Below are positions 1 to 8,846 of a DNA stretch of 34,143 nucleotides, one piece after another; position 1 is the first letter of the stretch, and the number at the start of each line of letters is the position of its first letter. The DNA lies in the NCBI GenBank assembly GCA_030523275.1, contig JAUNIX010000032.1:1-34143 (forward strand). Direction: 5' to 3'. The position numbers and the translations under genes are program-made. The DNA comes from Lachnospiraceae bacterium (lineage in GTDB: Bacteria > Bacillota > Clostridia > Lachnospirales > Lachnospiraceae). Below the pieces are notes generated by a model, which saw nothing but the letters and a program-made list of their open reading frames with translations, was not told the DNA's origin and did not search any database.

Positions 1-32
1 TGAAAAATGACTATCAATTCTACCTAAAATAT

Positions 33-881
33 CTATCCCGTTCCTAAATTCACATTATTTTTCAACCATTGATATACTTCTTTATCTCGTTTCTTAGTAA
101 GTCGTATTATTGCTGATGAGGAAAATGACTTGTTTGAAGGTTTCTCATTATCCTGCATACCTACATCGATTTGAAGTAATTTAATTATTTTACTATTATG
201 TCGGTTTGCTATTGCATTCTTAGATATTATACAATATTGGCAAATCGGCAACAAATGTTGCTCATCTCTTCCCCTCATTAATCCTACTCCACCATTGTAA
301 TGTTTATTTCTATGTATGCGATAATAAAAAAATACTATTTGTAGATACAAATCAGAATTTATATCTCTACTTTCTATATATCCGTAACTTCCATCCATAA
401 TCAACAAAGCATCTACCTCTGATTCCCCAGCCAATTTCAGTTTTACTTCTGCTGCATGTGTGGTTTTAGGACCTAATATTTTAATTTCGATACAAGATAT
501 ACGAACACTAAAATCTGATTTTCCATCATTTTGTTCTTTAATGAAATAACAAAAATACGTTTTTCCTGCACATTTATAAATGGGAGCAGATTGTGGTATT
601 ATGTCAATAAAATGATCACTTGTTGAATCCTTTTCGAATTGAACAAATAGAAATTCTTCTAATGGAATGTTAAAATAATTGCTAATACAATTTATTTTTT
701 CCAAACTTAATTTTTTTCCATTTTCATATTGAGATATCAATGACTGTCCGCCTATATGTAACTCATTAGCAAAATTCTCCTGATTTAAACCTCTTTGCTT
801 TCTAAAATATGCAATATTTTTTCCCACTCTTTTATAAATTAATTCGAGTTCTTTATCTACACTCAAAATTTTCATCCCCAT
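33..881 (-). CDS. XRE-family helix-turn-helix regulator with unknown C-terminal domain
   Basis: The 282-aa protein starts with a Cro/C1-type helix-turn-helix at about residues 15-75 (IAYFRKQRGLNQENFANEL, then SLISQYENGKK). The remaining ~200 residues match no family I recognise; they look like a beta-rich domain with a few cysteines. The first ATG (879-881) lies about 11 nt after GGAAA on the minus strand. A second ATG two codons in (873-875) is also possible. It is divergent from the phosphorylase-like gene and only about 90 bp away. The HTH assignment is secure from the pattern. A role as regulator of a neighbouring mobile or defence gene is inference. Confidence 0.75.
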   Translation of the reverse strand: MGMKILSVDKELELIYKRVGKNIAYFRKQRGLNQENFANELHIGGQSLISQYENGKKLSLEKINCISNYFNIPLEEFLFVQFEKDSTSDHFIDIIPQSAPIYKCAGKTYFCYFIKEQNDGKSDFSVRISCIEIKILGPKTTHAAEVKLKLAGESEVDALLIMDGSYGYIESRDINSDLYLQIVFFYYRIHRNKHYNGGVGLMRGRDEQHLLPICQYCIISKNAIANRHNSKIIKLLQIDVGMQDNEKPSNKSFSSSAIIRLTKKRDKEVYQWLKNNVNLGTG

Positions 882-968
882 AAATGTATTTTTCCAAGCG
901 AACTCGAATGTTGGACAGCATTAGACAATTCTGGTTTAAGACATATTCCTGTAGCCAATACTGTAATT

Positions 969-1574
969 ATGGGATATGTAGAAGGGTTAGACTTTTTATC
1001 ATCCGATATTACCTGGCAAAGAAGCGGAAACTTTTTTTACAAAACATTTAAAACAAAATCTGGAACTGCACTGCTTCTTGGTTGTACACACACATTCTGG
1101 GGAGAAATAGCTGGGCGTATAGTGGCATATCTCGCAGAGATGGGGGTCAAAAGAATTATTTACTCTGGCAAATTGGGAACATTAAACCCAGATCTTATTC
1201 CTAATCAGAGCCTTGCCACTGGAAATTTAAGTATTCTTCCTAATGGACAAGTAGTCATATGGAAAAACCTATTTGAAAATATCCATCATAAGAAAATATA
1301 CCATGGTGTACATATAACTATACCCTCTGTATTACAAGAAAATATCAACTGGGCATTAACCCAAAAAGAAACAATATCTTTTGTAGATCCCGAAATAGGA
1401 CATATGGCATACGCAGCACAAACATCTGGTGTAGAATATTCTTATTTGCACATTATTTCAGATAATTTATGCCGCAAATATCAGTATGATCTTTCCAATG
1501 AACGCGAAAACAACGTTATTGCTCATCGCCAAATATTATTAAAAATTATCGGTCAAGCAATTATTGAGCTATAA
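969..1574 (+). pseudogene. Nucleoside phosphorylase/nucleosidase-like protein, probably 5'-truncated
   Basis: The frame has hallmarks of the PNP_UDP/MTA-nucleosidase superfamily: a GVKRIIYSGKLGTLNP stretch like the family's Gly-rich phosphate/ribose loop, and late on SFVDPEIGHMAYAAQ followed by LHIISDNL, like the VDME...SD segment that binds ribose. No ribosome binding site precedes the ATG at 969. The same frame stays open upstream into the neighbouring gene, reading about 23 plausible residues (ELECWTALDNSG, then HIPVANTVI) with no start codon. I infer that the 5' end was lost at a junction near position 880-900. Such domains occur as effectors in several antiphage systems, but this copy is probably dead or a fragment of a larger protein. 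The stop precedes a large dyad at 1592-1648. Confidence 0.55.
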
Positions 1575-1591
1575 AGTTTTACCTTTTATTC

Positions 1592-1648
1592 AATCACCCT
1601 TCAACGATCTCTAGAAATTCTTAACCTTAAAGTCGTTGAAGGGTGATT
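1592..1648. terminator. Large perfect dyad between convergent genes
   Basis: Sixteen-base arms (AATCACCCTTCAACGA at 1592-1607 and its exact complement at 1633-1648) enclose a 25-nt loop. It lies between the ends of the convergent phosphorylase-like and TIR-like genes, so a bidirectional terminator is the natural reading. Neither side has a strong T-run, so it could instead be a protein-binding or recombination site. Confidence 0.5.
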
Positions 1649-1659
1649 ATCATTATTAC

Positions 1660-2517
1660 TTATTTTATTGCATTAAGCCAATCTTTTAATTTAAATTTCA
1701 CTTGAGTGTCTCCCAAATCCCCATCAATATATGTAATTCCTCTCAAATCAGATGCTAATTTTGGTTTTCCTTTGCAAACAAAGCATACATTTTTTTTACT
1801 TAATGTTCCCATAAATAAACCATATTCAAACAATACATTATCCCTTACAGCATTTGATGATTCCAACACTGATTTATCATTCCAAATTTTATCGTCTGCG
1901 TTAAAAATAAATACAGCTGCTTTCACTCTTTTTGCTATTGCTATTAATGAATCTATTGTATTCGTCCCAGGAATAAATATGCCTTTCCCAGAGGCATTCC
2001 ATAACAATGGTTCTACTTTAAGTTCTTCTAGTTTTAATGCAATTTCTTCCATGTAATCCTTTGCCTCTGATGAACTTCCCAAAAATATCTCCATTATTTC
2101 TCGCTCCTTTTTAAGCTTGTTGTCTAAATAAATAACATTCACATCTTTCAATGATTCACTCTTAAAATCAATATCTTCCTTTTCAAAATTTAATATCTCT
2201 TTTTTATCCAATTCATAGAGAAGTGTTCCTTTTTCCTTCATCATATTTATATCGTACGTTCTACCACACTCCTTACAAATATATGGTTCTCTCTGTAATT
2301 TTTTTAAATATGCAGTACATGTATTGCCACATAAACACTGAAATCTATATTTATATGTAATTAATCTTTCTGCATATAAATCAGCAATAAATTGTCTCAT
2401 ATCACTTTGTGATGCATTTAACAACTGTAATAGCTGATCTGGATAAATACTGGTTAAACTATTAACCGACATTTCTCGTATTATCGTTTGTAATTTTTTT
2501 AAAAGTTCCTGTTTCAT
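1660..2517 (-). CDS. Winged-helix/zinc-ribbon protein with C-terminal TIR-like (PF10137-type) NADase-like domain
   Basis: Three segments are visible. An N-terminal helical or winged-helix part (~60 aa) is followed by a zinc ribbon (CLCGNTC, then CKEC about 20 residues later). The C-terminal ~145 aa begins EIFLGSSSEA, continues VEPLLWN, and carries RDNVLFEYGLFMG and SDLRGITYID. This is the pattern of the predicted nucleotide-binding TIR-like family (PF10137) found as NAD-cleaving effector in CBASS/Pycsar loci; the Glu in RDNVLFE is the expected catalytic position. I chose the ATG at 2515-2517 (GGAG 13 nt upstream). An ATG at 2542-2544 would add nine residues. The 5' end overlaps the 421-aa gene by 56 bp, so the two are co-translated. 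No cyclase gene is nearby. Confidence 0.8.
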   Translation of the reverse strand: MKQELLKKLQTIIREMSVNSLTSIYPDQLLQLLNASQSDMRQFIADLYAERLITYKYRFQCLCGNTCTAYLKKLQREPYICKECGRTYDINMMKEKGTLLYELDKKEILNFEKEDIDFKSESLKDVNVIYLDNKLKKEREIMEIFLGSSSEAKDYMEEIALKLEELKVEPLLWNASGKGIFIPGTNTIDSLIAIAKRVKAAVFIFNADDKIWNDKSVLESSNAVRDNVLFEYGLFMGTLSKKNVCFVCKGKPKLASDLRGITYIDGDLGDTQVKFKLKDWLNAIK

Positions 2518-3727
2518 AATTACTATATATCTCCATTGCGGCATTTATATCTTCTTCTGTATATCGTATTCCAAATCTAATAAGAATACCTAAATATTCA
2601 TCATTCGTAGCATCATAGCGGATATTTAATCTGCCTTTATTTCTATTCTTTACTATCCATAGTCGTTCTACTGATCTTGAATCTTCCATGGATTTTTTCA
2701 AATACATAAATGTTTTAGCACAAAAAATAGGTTTTTCGCTCTCCTCTCCACTTAATGATGCTAAAATATTTTCACTATCATTAAATTTGATACGCGCAAT
2801 TACTGCATCTATTCCCATATTCCAAATTTGTTCATATCTCTTATCAAAAAAGTAATCACTTATCGCTAATCTTTCTACTGCCTTTTTGATTTCATCTGAA
2901 AACTCCATAACACCTTTAGGAATACTTTTTTTCCCATTTTCATTTTGTCTCAAATTTTCAATAGGCAATTCTTTAAATACTAACTGTTCAAAATCTTCAA
3001 TATAAGATTGCAATTTTGATATTTGACCAAAAGCTGGTATTTTATTATAAACGTCATCAAGAATTCCTTTACTCATATTATAAAGCACCTGTCTATGTTT
3101 GATCATAAAATTTCTTGTTGTTACACCAAAAGTATAACTCATAATATTCTTGATTTGATCTATTAATATATCAGCTCGATATTCTTCACTAACATAATTC
3201 CTATTCCATGCTTTTAGAATCATTATCTTTTGCATAAAATCAATATCAACTGGAATATAAGCATAAGAATCTCTACAGCCATTATCTTCGATTACTTGAA
3301 TAAAACATACAAATAAAATTTGAATTCTGGTCAATTCTCCTTTGCCATTTTCATTATAATGGATAGCAGCAATTTGAGGATTCCCTTTTGAACACCTATA
3401 GGATGTAAGAATAGCATTAAAATCAAGACTTTTTATTGAATATTTTTCTAAAAGTATGTCATGCCAGTCATCCCAATATTTAATTTTTCTAATAGAGTTT
3501 AATTGATAAACACGAATTAATTTTCTTTTTCCCAAAAATAACTCTTGAAAAAGAAATTTTTCAAAATCTTTTTCGTCAACTCTTTTATTAATAAGCAAAT
3601 TATTTAACCATTCTATTACAGATATACCTTCTTGATCAGCTGTTCTACTTAAACCTTTTTGATGTAAATAGGTTTCTATATAATTTCCCCCAACATTATC
3701 GACTATCCCTTGATTAATTAATGCCAT
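2462..3727 (-). CDS. Unrecognised 421-aa protein, partner of the TIR-like effector
   Basis: I do not recognise this family. It is soluble, with no signal peptide or membrane segment, and mixed alpha/beta. Notable stretches are an N-terminal SVIEWLNNLLINKRVDEKDF, a central hydrophobic ILFVCFIQVIED, and a C-terminal EEDINAAMEIYSNYE helix. The start is clear: AGGAGAAAGAT precedes the ATG at 3725-3727. A promoter-like extended -10 lies at 3762-3770, so it begins its own transcript 114 bp after the recombinase cassette. Its 3' end overlaps the TIR-like gene. By analogy with other TIR-effector operons it may be the sensor or regulator; that is inference from context only. Confidence 0.75.
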   Translation of the reverse strand: MALINQGIVDNVGGNYIETYLHQKGLSRTADQEGISVIEWLNNLLINKRVDEKDFEKFLFQELFLGKRKLIRVYQLNSIRKIKYWDDWHDILLEKYSIKSLDFNAILTSYRCSKGNPQIAAIHYNENGKGELTRIQILFVCFIQVIEDNGCRDSYAYIPVDIDFMQKIMILKAWNRNYVSEEYRADILIDQIKNIMSYTFGVTTRNFMIKHRQVLYNMSKGILDDVYNKIPAFGQISKLQSYIEDFEQLVFKELPIENLRQNENGKKSIPKGVMEFSDEIKKAVERLAISDYFFDKRYEQIWNMGIDAVIARIKFNDSENILASLSGEESEKPIFCAKTFMYLKKSMEDSRSVERLWIVKNRNKGRLNIRYDATNDEYLGILIRFGIRYTEEDINAAMEIYSNYETGTFKKITNDNTRNVG

Positions 3728-3761
3728 ATCTTTCTCCTACTGAACAAATAATATTTGTATT

Positions 3762-3770
3762 ATTTTAGCA
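3762..3770 (-). promoter_or_regulatory. Extended -10 promoter of the two-gene TIR module
   Basis: On the minus strand TGCTAAAAT reads as TGN plus a good -10 hexamer, about 35 nt before the start codon at 3727. No convincing -35 is present, as is common for extended -10 promoters. It suggests the pair is transcribed separately from the recombinases. Confidence 0.4.
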
Positions 3771-3841
3771 TATATTGTCACTATATTCCATAGAGAAAAA
3801 AATTATCATTTTTTATTATATCAATTGTTTTTAGGATAATT

Positions 3842-4246
3842 TCATAAGTCATTTAAAAAACTCATATCCTTCTTTTTTAATGCACGTTTTAATTTTCCAT
3901 TTTCCGCCTTAAGCTTTATATTATCCTTTGTAAGCTCGTTAATTTGCCTTTGAAGGACTTTTATCTGTACGTCCATGGATTTATCTAAAATTACTTTTTT
4001 CGCCCTTGTAAAGTCTTTTTTACCTTGTATATCACGTGCTCTACTAATCTCTGATCTTACCTTCTCATTATTATAAAAGAACGATCTCGATAGTGATGTT
4101 CTCTTTACAAGCTCTGCAATCGTAACCTGCTCATCCCTTTGCAACATATCCTTAATTTCTGACAGTGCACACTTTTCTTTTTCTCCATTAATCTTTTTAT
4201 TATACTCCACAAGCTTATCATACTTTGTTCCCATTCCTAATCCCAT
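3842..4246 (-). CDS. tnpC: Tn554 TnpC-like small coiled-coil protein (DUF6262-type)
   Basis: The protein is 134 aa, close to the ~125 aa of Tn554 TnpC. It has an HTH-like segment (VTIAELVKRTSLSRSFFYNNEKVR) at about residues 40-65 and a C-terminal coiled coil (residues ~88-125: LQRQINELTKDNIKLKAENG) ending in a lysine-rich tail. In Tn554, TnpC affects the orientation and efficiency of transposition without being a recombinase. Its 5' end overlaps the third recombinase gene. Met1 (4246) has poor SD spacing; Met5 (4234) may be the real start. Family membership rests on the HTH/coiled-coil layout and its place at the end of the cassette. Confidence 0.75.
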   Translation of the reverse strand: MGLGMGTKYDKLVEYNKKINGEKEKCALSEIKDMLQRDEQVTIAELVKRTSLSRSFFYNNEKVRSEISRARDIQGKKDFTRAKKVILDKSMDVQIKVLQRQINELTKDNIKLKAENGKLKRALKKKDMSFLNDL

Positions 4247-5721
4247 TCCTTCGTAATATCTCTTAATATCTTATCCATAGCTTCACGGGCTTCTCTTGTA
4301 TCTTTCTCAAGTTTTATATCTCCCATCTTCCGATAATATTTTACACAACTAATATTCGCATGTCCCAGCAATTTTGCTATGGTAAGATCATCAACATTTA
4401 GTTCGGTTAACTTTTTTCCATATGTATATCTCCATATATGAGTTCCCACGCCAAACAAATTACCGTGATCATCCCTTAAATCCTGTTCTCTTATCATAGC
4501 CATTAATTGGTATTGTATCGTCGCATACGTCATTGGCATATCTGGATTTATCTTGGATACAAAGATATAATTTCTCATACCAAAATGCTCTTGCGTATAC
4601 AAAATAGATTTTTCAATTAGCTTTTTGACATCATCATTTACAGGTTTTTCATAACTTTTTCTTGTTTTTATTTGATAAATATGAACAAACCATTGGTCTC
4701 CTTTTTTATATAAACAATCTTTTGTTAGTGTAAGTGTCTCAGAGATTCTTGTACCTAATAATTGATGTAGGATAAGTATCCTTGCTATTTGCTCATCTCT
4801 TTGTGCAATCGCCCTGTTTAATCGGATTATTTCTTTATCTGAATAAGATTGAAATATTTTTTCTGGTTCTTTCCCTGTATCATATTTAAAAAACAAATTC
4901 CCAATCACCGGATTTTCCAAGATAACTGCGGCCGTATTTAAAACACTTTTTAAATGTGATAATTCCTTTTTATAAGATTTTCTTTTACAGGCCTCTGTAT
5001 TGGTATGGATCAGATATTCTTCGATTACATCTCTATCAATTTTATCTAACGATTTTATACTCGGCCACTCTTTATCAAGCCACATGGTAAATCTGCGTAC
5101 TGCTGTCATCTCTAAACAAACGGTACCAACAGATTTCTTTTTTAAATGTAATAACATAACTTTTTTGATTGTTTCTTTTATTTCTTCCTGTGGTATAGAA
5201 TCAAATGTTATAGTTTTGACTATTTTCACTGGATTCTGTTTTAAAGGTATTTCCAATTGATCTAAGATCCATTTATCACTTTCAAAACTATATGTTTTAT
5301 TTGAAGAATTAAAATATTTATGCACCTTTCGAAGATAACGGATTCCGTCCACGTCTCTAACAACTATTTTGCCTGTGTCAAGTCGTTTTCTTGTTTGAGA
5401 TATATTTTTATGATGGTCAAGAAGCCATGCTTTATATTTTTGTTCTAAACTTTTCAACTTGCTTCCCTTAAAACTTTTTAGTTCTGGAAACACATTACAT
5501 AAAAATTTTCCCATCTGGTTAAATGGATAAATTTCTGCACGAATACTTAATACAGTGATATTTTGCCCTCTGTAAAAAATGAATTCTTCCATTTCTTTTT
5601 GTATCTCTTTGGTTGGATAATAGGTTAATTCAAATCCTCGTTCTGGATTTACCAATTTATGATTTTTCATTTCCTCTGATGACTTTTGATAACATTCAAG
5701 TTCCCGTAATTTGATTTTCAT
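4237..5721 (-). CDS. Tyrosine recombinase, third member of the trio
   Basis: This 494-aa site-specific recombinase has the full catalytic set: Arg325 (GTRISE), His428-x-x-Arg431 (HIWRYT), His454 (LLGHANIS) and Tyr463, nine residues after the last His as in its two partners. The N-terminal ~200 aa should be the core/arm-binding region. Its ATG overlaps the TGA of the 652-aa recombinase (ATGA), and its stop overlaps the TnpC-like start. It probably acts with its two partners on element ends, by DNA breakage through a 3'-phosphotyrosine link. Tn554 itself has only two such recombinases, so this third one is the unusual member. Confidence 0.88.
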   Translation of the reverse strand: MKIKLRELECYQKSSEEMKNHKLVNPERGFELTYYPTKEIQKEMEEFIFYRGQNITVLSIRAEIYPFNQMGKFLCNVFPELKSFKGSKLKSLEQKYKAWLLDHHKNISQTRKRLDTGKIVVRDVDGIRYLRKVHKYFNSSNKTYSFESDKWILDQLEIPLKQNPVKIVKTITFDSIPQEEIKETIKKVMLLHLKKKSVGTVCLEMTAVRRFTMWLDKEWPSIKSLDKIDRDVIEEYLIHTNTEACKRKSYKKELSHLKSVLNTAAVILENPVIGNLFFKYDTGKEPEKIFQSYSDKEIIRLNRAIAQRDEQIARILILHQLLGTRISETLTLTKDCLYKKGDQWFVHIYQIKTRKSYEKPVNDDVKKLIEKSILYTQEHFGMRNYIFVSKINPDMPMTYATIQYQLMAMIREQDLRDDHGNLFGVGTHIWRYTYGKKLTELNVDDLTIAKLLGHANISCVKYYRKMGDIKLEKDTREAREAMDKILRDITKEWD

Positions 5722-7676
5722 CGTTTATCTCCTCTTTCTAAATAACTTAATTCATTTCTTTGATCCGCAAAATATAATTTATTTTTTTCTCTGATCTGCT
5801 GAGGAATATAGTCAATATAAGCTTTCGTCATTTCTTCTGTCTTATGTCCAAGATAATCTCTGATTGCTTGTATAGATGTTCCATTCACATAAAATGAAGT
5901 AGCCATTGTATGTCGAAAGTCGTGAGATTTAAAATGAAATTCTTCTTTTGAGATTCCCGCCTTATCCAAATATCTTTGCATCTGACAAACAAGTGTTGCT
6001 GTTTTATACGGATTTCCATTTTTCGTTTGAAAAACATAGTCTTTCTCTTTTCTTTCCATCTGCCTTATATATTGATCCATAAGAATATATAACGCTCTAG
6101 GAATCGGCACTTTCTTTTCCGCTTTCATTTTATTTTGATAAATTCGAAACCAGGCAGTTTCTCCATCCCATTCATATGCATCTGCTGTAATCGTACAAAC
6201 TTCATTTACCCTTAGCCCAATACACCACAAATGCAAATACATCAATCGAAGATGCATCGGAAATAACGAAAGTTTTGTTAAAATTTTTATCTGATCCTCT
6301 AAGCTAACACTTCGATCATGATGAGAATAGAGTTCTTTTTTTAGATAATATTCCAATGATATTTCAATCTTTGGAATTCTTTTTCTTGATTCCATATATT
6401 TTAAAAATGAAAACACCGCTATCAATGTTCGGTTATATGTAGCTGGAATAACGTCTTTTTTATCCAAATAAGAAATATACATTTTTACATTTTTATTTGT
6501 GATATAAGAGATCTTTATTTTGTAACTTTCACAGTATTTCAAAAAATCCAGTATCGAATAATATTGGCATCTTATGTTTTGCAATGCTTCTTGTGTGATA
6601 CCAATCAAATATCTCATATACTCTTTAAAAAAAGCCCGATGCTCCTCATTTTCTATCAGATTAAACTCTATCTTTACAACTGGATTTGATGGATTCATCC
6701 TATCAAAAGCAAAATGAAATCTCTCCATATACCAGGCATTTGCATCCCAATTTGTTTCTTTTGCATTTAAAAACAGATATTTCCGTATATGATCGACAAT
6801 CTGTATATCTGCATCGATTCTTATTTTTCCTTCTTTTCTTAAAGACATCTTATATTGATCGATTTCTGTCTTGGTAATCTGTTCAATATCCGCTATCTTG
6901 GCAGTTCTACAAAATTGATAAAACTTTTTTAGTGGAATTAAAAACCTCTGCCTTCTTTCATGCCAATCCGTTATTTCTAAAAGAATATGATTTAACATTT
7001 TAAAAATCTGCCTTTTCATGACAGCAGAGGTATTTATAGAAAAATCAAATAGAAGTTCTTCTTTATCTCGAATATAATAAAAAGTCTTTGCTATTTCATA
7101 ATCCGGATGATAGAGAAGAAACAATTTTTCATTTTTATAAGTCAATATGCCATACTCAAAAAGATTCTCTTCCTTTTCTTTTTTAATAAAATTTAGTTTC
7201 ACCTGATCTAGTACTTTCAGGTATTCTAAGATTTTACTTTTTGCCACAGTATTTTTTAAATATTTCTGATACTGCTTTCTTAAATCATAGTCGATCTTTT
7301 CAGGAGCATCGATATCCCGTTCCATAAGAAAAGCTGCCAACTTATTTTTGGGTGTTCTTTGAAAGTATTCATTATCAATAACATACTTTTTTATAAACGG
7401 ATAAAAGGGAAGTAAATAATAAAGTTGAAACAGTTCCAATGTATTTTTATAGTAAACCTTTTGTCTGTCAGAAAGATTGGCATCATTTATAATCTTATTT
7501 CTATATTCTTTTTTTACAAAATCATCGATCTCTCCAATATCTTGAATTCCTTGCTCCAACAAAAAATTTTCCACATATTTTCGATGCTTGCCCGTAACTG
7601 TCTTACACAAATCCATCTGTTCTGATAAATGATTAAAATGATCTACAAAAAACTCATTACTTTTTAATGCTTCCAT
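5718..7676 (-). CDS. tnpB: Tyrosine recombinase, Tn554 TnpB-like
   Basis: At 652 aa it matches the unusually long Tn554 TnpB. Catalytic residues are all present: Arg489 (GLRVNEVC), His585-x-x-Arg588 (SHDFRHTMA), His611 (LGHKTEE) and Tyr620 (AYIDYIP). The first ~350 residues form a long, basic, helical N-terminal extension that probably includes SAM-like DNA-binding domains. It starts 18 nt after the TnpA-like stop behind a good SD (GGAAGGGGGA). It forms one operon with the recombinases on either side. No frameshift or missing residue is seen, so it should be active. Confidence 0.88.
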   Translation of the reverse strand: MEALKSNEFFVDHFNHLSEQMDLCKTVTGKHRKYVENFLLEQGIQDIGEIDDFVKKEYRNKIINDANLSDRQKVYYKNTLELFQLYYLLPFYPFIKKYVIDNEYFQRTPKNKLAAFLMERDIDAPEKIDYDLRKQYQKYLKNTVAKSKILEYLKVLDQVKLNFIKKEKEENLFEYGILTYKNEKLFLLYHPDYEIAKTFYYIRDKEELLFDFSINTSAVMKRQIFKMLNHILLEITDWHERRQRFLIPLKKFYQFCRTAKIADIEQITKTEIDQYKMSLRKEGKIRIDADIQIVDHIRKYLFLNAKETNWDANAWYMERFHFAFDRMNPSNPVVKIEFNLIENEEHRAFFKEYMRYLIGITQEALQNIRCQYYSILDFLKYCESYKIKISYITNKNVKMYISYLDKKDVIPATYNRTLIAVFSFLKYMESRKRIPKIEISLEYYLKKELYSHHDRSVSLEDQIKILTKLSLFPMHLRLMYLHLWCIGLRVNEVCTITADAYEWDGETAWFRIYQNKMKAEKKVPIPRALYILMDQYIRQMERKEKDYVFQTKNGNPYKTATLVCQMQRYLDKAGISKEEFHFKSHDFRHTMATSFYVNGTSIQAIRDYLGHKTEEMTKAYIDYIPQQIREKNKLYFADQRNELSYLERGDKR

Positions 7677-7694
7677 GTCTTGTCCCCCTTCCTT

Positions 7695-8807
7695 TTACAA
7701 AAAATCATCAATCCGATACAAATCCATATTCTTTTCATAAAATTCATTTGTGGCATCGCATAACTCCTCCGTTCTTACATCAAGATAAGCTTCCGTCGTG
7801 GAGATATGCTTATGCCCCAGGGCTTTTGCAATCAATAGTAAATCCCATCCAGCAGCCCTTCTCTCATTTGCAAAATAATGTCTCAACATATGTGGAGTTG
7901 CTTTAATTCCGGTTCTTTTTTCCAACGTTTTTAACACCGAATATACTCCATTGATGGTCATTGGCTTTCCCTTTGTTTTTCCATGCAGATTAATAAACAG
8001 ATAATCTGTATCTTTTAATAGCTCCCGGTTCTCCGATAAATAATATTGTAAGATCTCAAATGTCCCTTCACTGATCTGCAAGCTCCTGTTTTCTGCATTT
8101 TTCGCACGAGCTCTGTTTGCATTATCACTTCTATAGGTCACTCTTATTTCTCTTGTATCAAAATCGATATCTTTCGTATATAAAATTCCTAAGATTTCCC
8201 CGATTCGGAATCCAGTATTTGCAATCAGCAAAAGTAACAGTCTATCTCGCAGATGATCGCACCCTTCTATCAACTTTATAAGATTCTCTTTTTCTATACT
8301 CTTCCCATGTGACTCTTCTGACGGAAGATATCCACCAAATACCTTCACACTTTTTGTAAATCTCACACCCACAGCATTTTGATAAGAAATTTTTCCATCA
8401 TTAAAAATTTTTAAATTATCATAAATATCATATTCCAGCAATAAAAACTGGTAAAATCCAAATACCATATTTAAATATGCATTACATGTATTATTATTGG
8501 GAGTTCTACTAGTTCCTTTATGATTTCCCGCTTTTAGCCAATAAAGATACTTGGTGAAATGTTCATGTTGTTCCATATAAGAAAGCTTAAATACCTCTTT
8601 GATTCTAATATTCTCTTCTTCCAAAAAATTTAGATAATAAGAAAGTGCATATGCAATCCGCCTTACTGTGTTTGGAGAACAATTTGATTTCATCTTGTGC
8701 TTTAAATATTTTGTAGGTAAGGGAAGGATCGACATATCCTCTTTGTCCCGTATCATAAAATAATATTCTGTTTTAAACTCCATATAATCCACATAATATG
8801 TTTTCAT
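7695..8807 (-). CDS. tnpA: Tyrosine recombinase, Tn554 TnpA-like
   Basis: The 370-aa protein matches Tn554 TnpA (~361 aa) in size and order. Catalytic residues: Arg201 (NTGFRIGEIL), His306-x-x-Arg309 (TPHMLRHYFA), His332 (LGHKHIST), Tyr341 (TEAYLDV). The N-terminal SAM-like core-binding domain spans about residues 40-125. It is the first gene of the recombinase operon. It starts at an ATG preceded by GGTGATTGA and an extended -10 (TGTTATAAT, minus, 8859-8867). The start faces an array of TATGTTTTTAT repeats that may be recombinase arm sites, operators, or both. Confidence 0.88.
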   Translation of the reverse strand: MKTYYVDYMEFKTEYYFMIRDKEDMSILPLPTKYLKHKMKSNCSPNTVRRIAYALSYYLNFLEEENIRIKEVFKLSYMEQHEHFTKYLYWLKAGNHKGTSRTPNNNTCNAYLNMVFGFYQFLLLEYDIYDNLKIFNDGKISYQNAVGVRFTKSVKVFGGYLPSEESHGKSIEKENLIKLIEGCDHLRDRLLLLLIANTGFRIGEILGILYTKDIDFDTREIRVTYRSDNANRARAKNAENRSLQISEGTFEILQYYLSENRELLKDTDYLFINLHGKTKGKPMTINGVYSVLKTLEKRTGIKATPHMLRHYFANERRAAGWDLLLIAKALGHKHISTTEAYLDVRTEELCDATNEFYEKNMDLYRIDDFL

Positions 8808-8846
8808 TCAATCACCATCACGATATTTGTTTTTATTTTCTTATAT

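Larger units (their letters stand above)
3842..8807 (-). mobile_element. Tn554-like cassette of three tyrosine recombinases plus TnpC-like protein
   Basis: Four genes read in one direction with 18-nt, 4-nt-overlap and 10-nt-overlap junctions, so they are one translationally coupled unit: 370 aa, 652 aa, 494 aa, 134 aa. Tn554 has TnpA (~361 aa), TnpB (~630 aa) and TnpC (~125 aa). Here a third complete tyrosine recombinase is inserted between TnpB and TnpC, which recalls the recombinase-in-trio (RIT) elements. In Tn554 tnpA starts near one end and cargo follows tnpC. The matching cargo here would be the genes at 1660-3727, with one end near 8820-9000. The exact ends were not found. Confidence 0.65.

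Noticed and set aside
1706..2056. Plus-strand open frame over the TIR-like gene
   Set aside because: It is the antisense shadow of a clearly conserved domain and has no ribosome binding site.
4237..8807. The recombinase trio as the certain integrase of the conjugative element
   Set aside because: Gene order in Tn554-like elements puts an end close to tnpA and cargo after tnpC, so a nested transposon is at least as likely; the element ends were not located.
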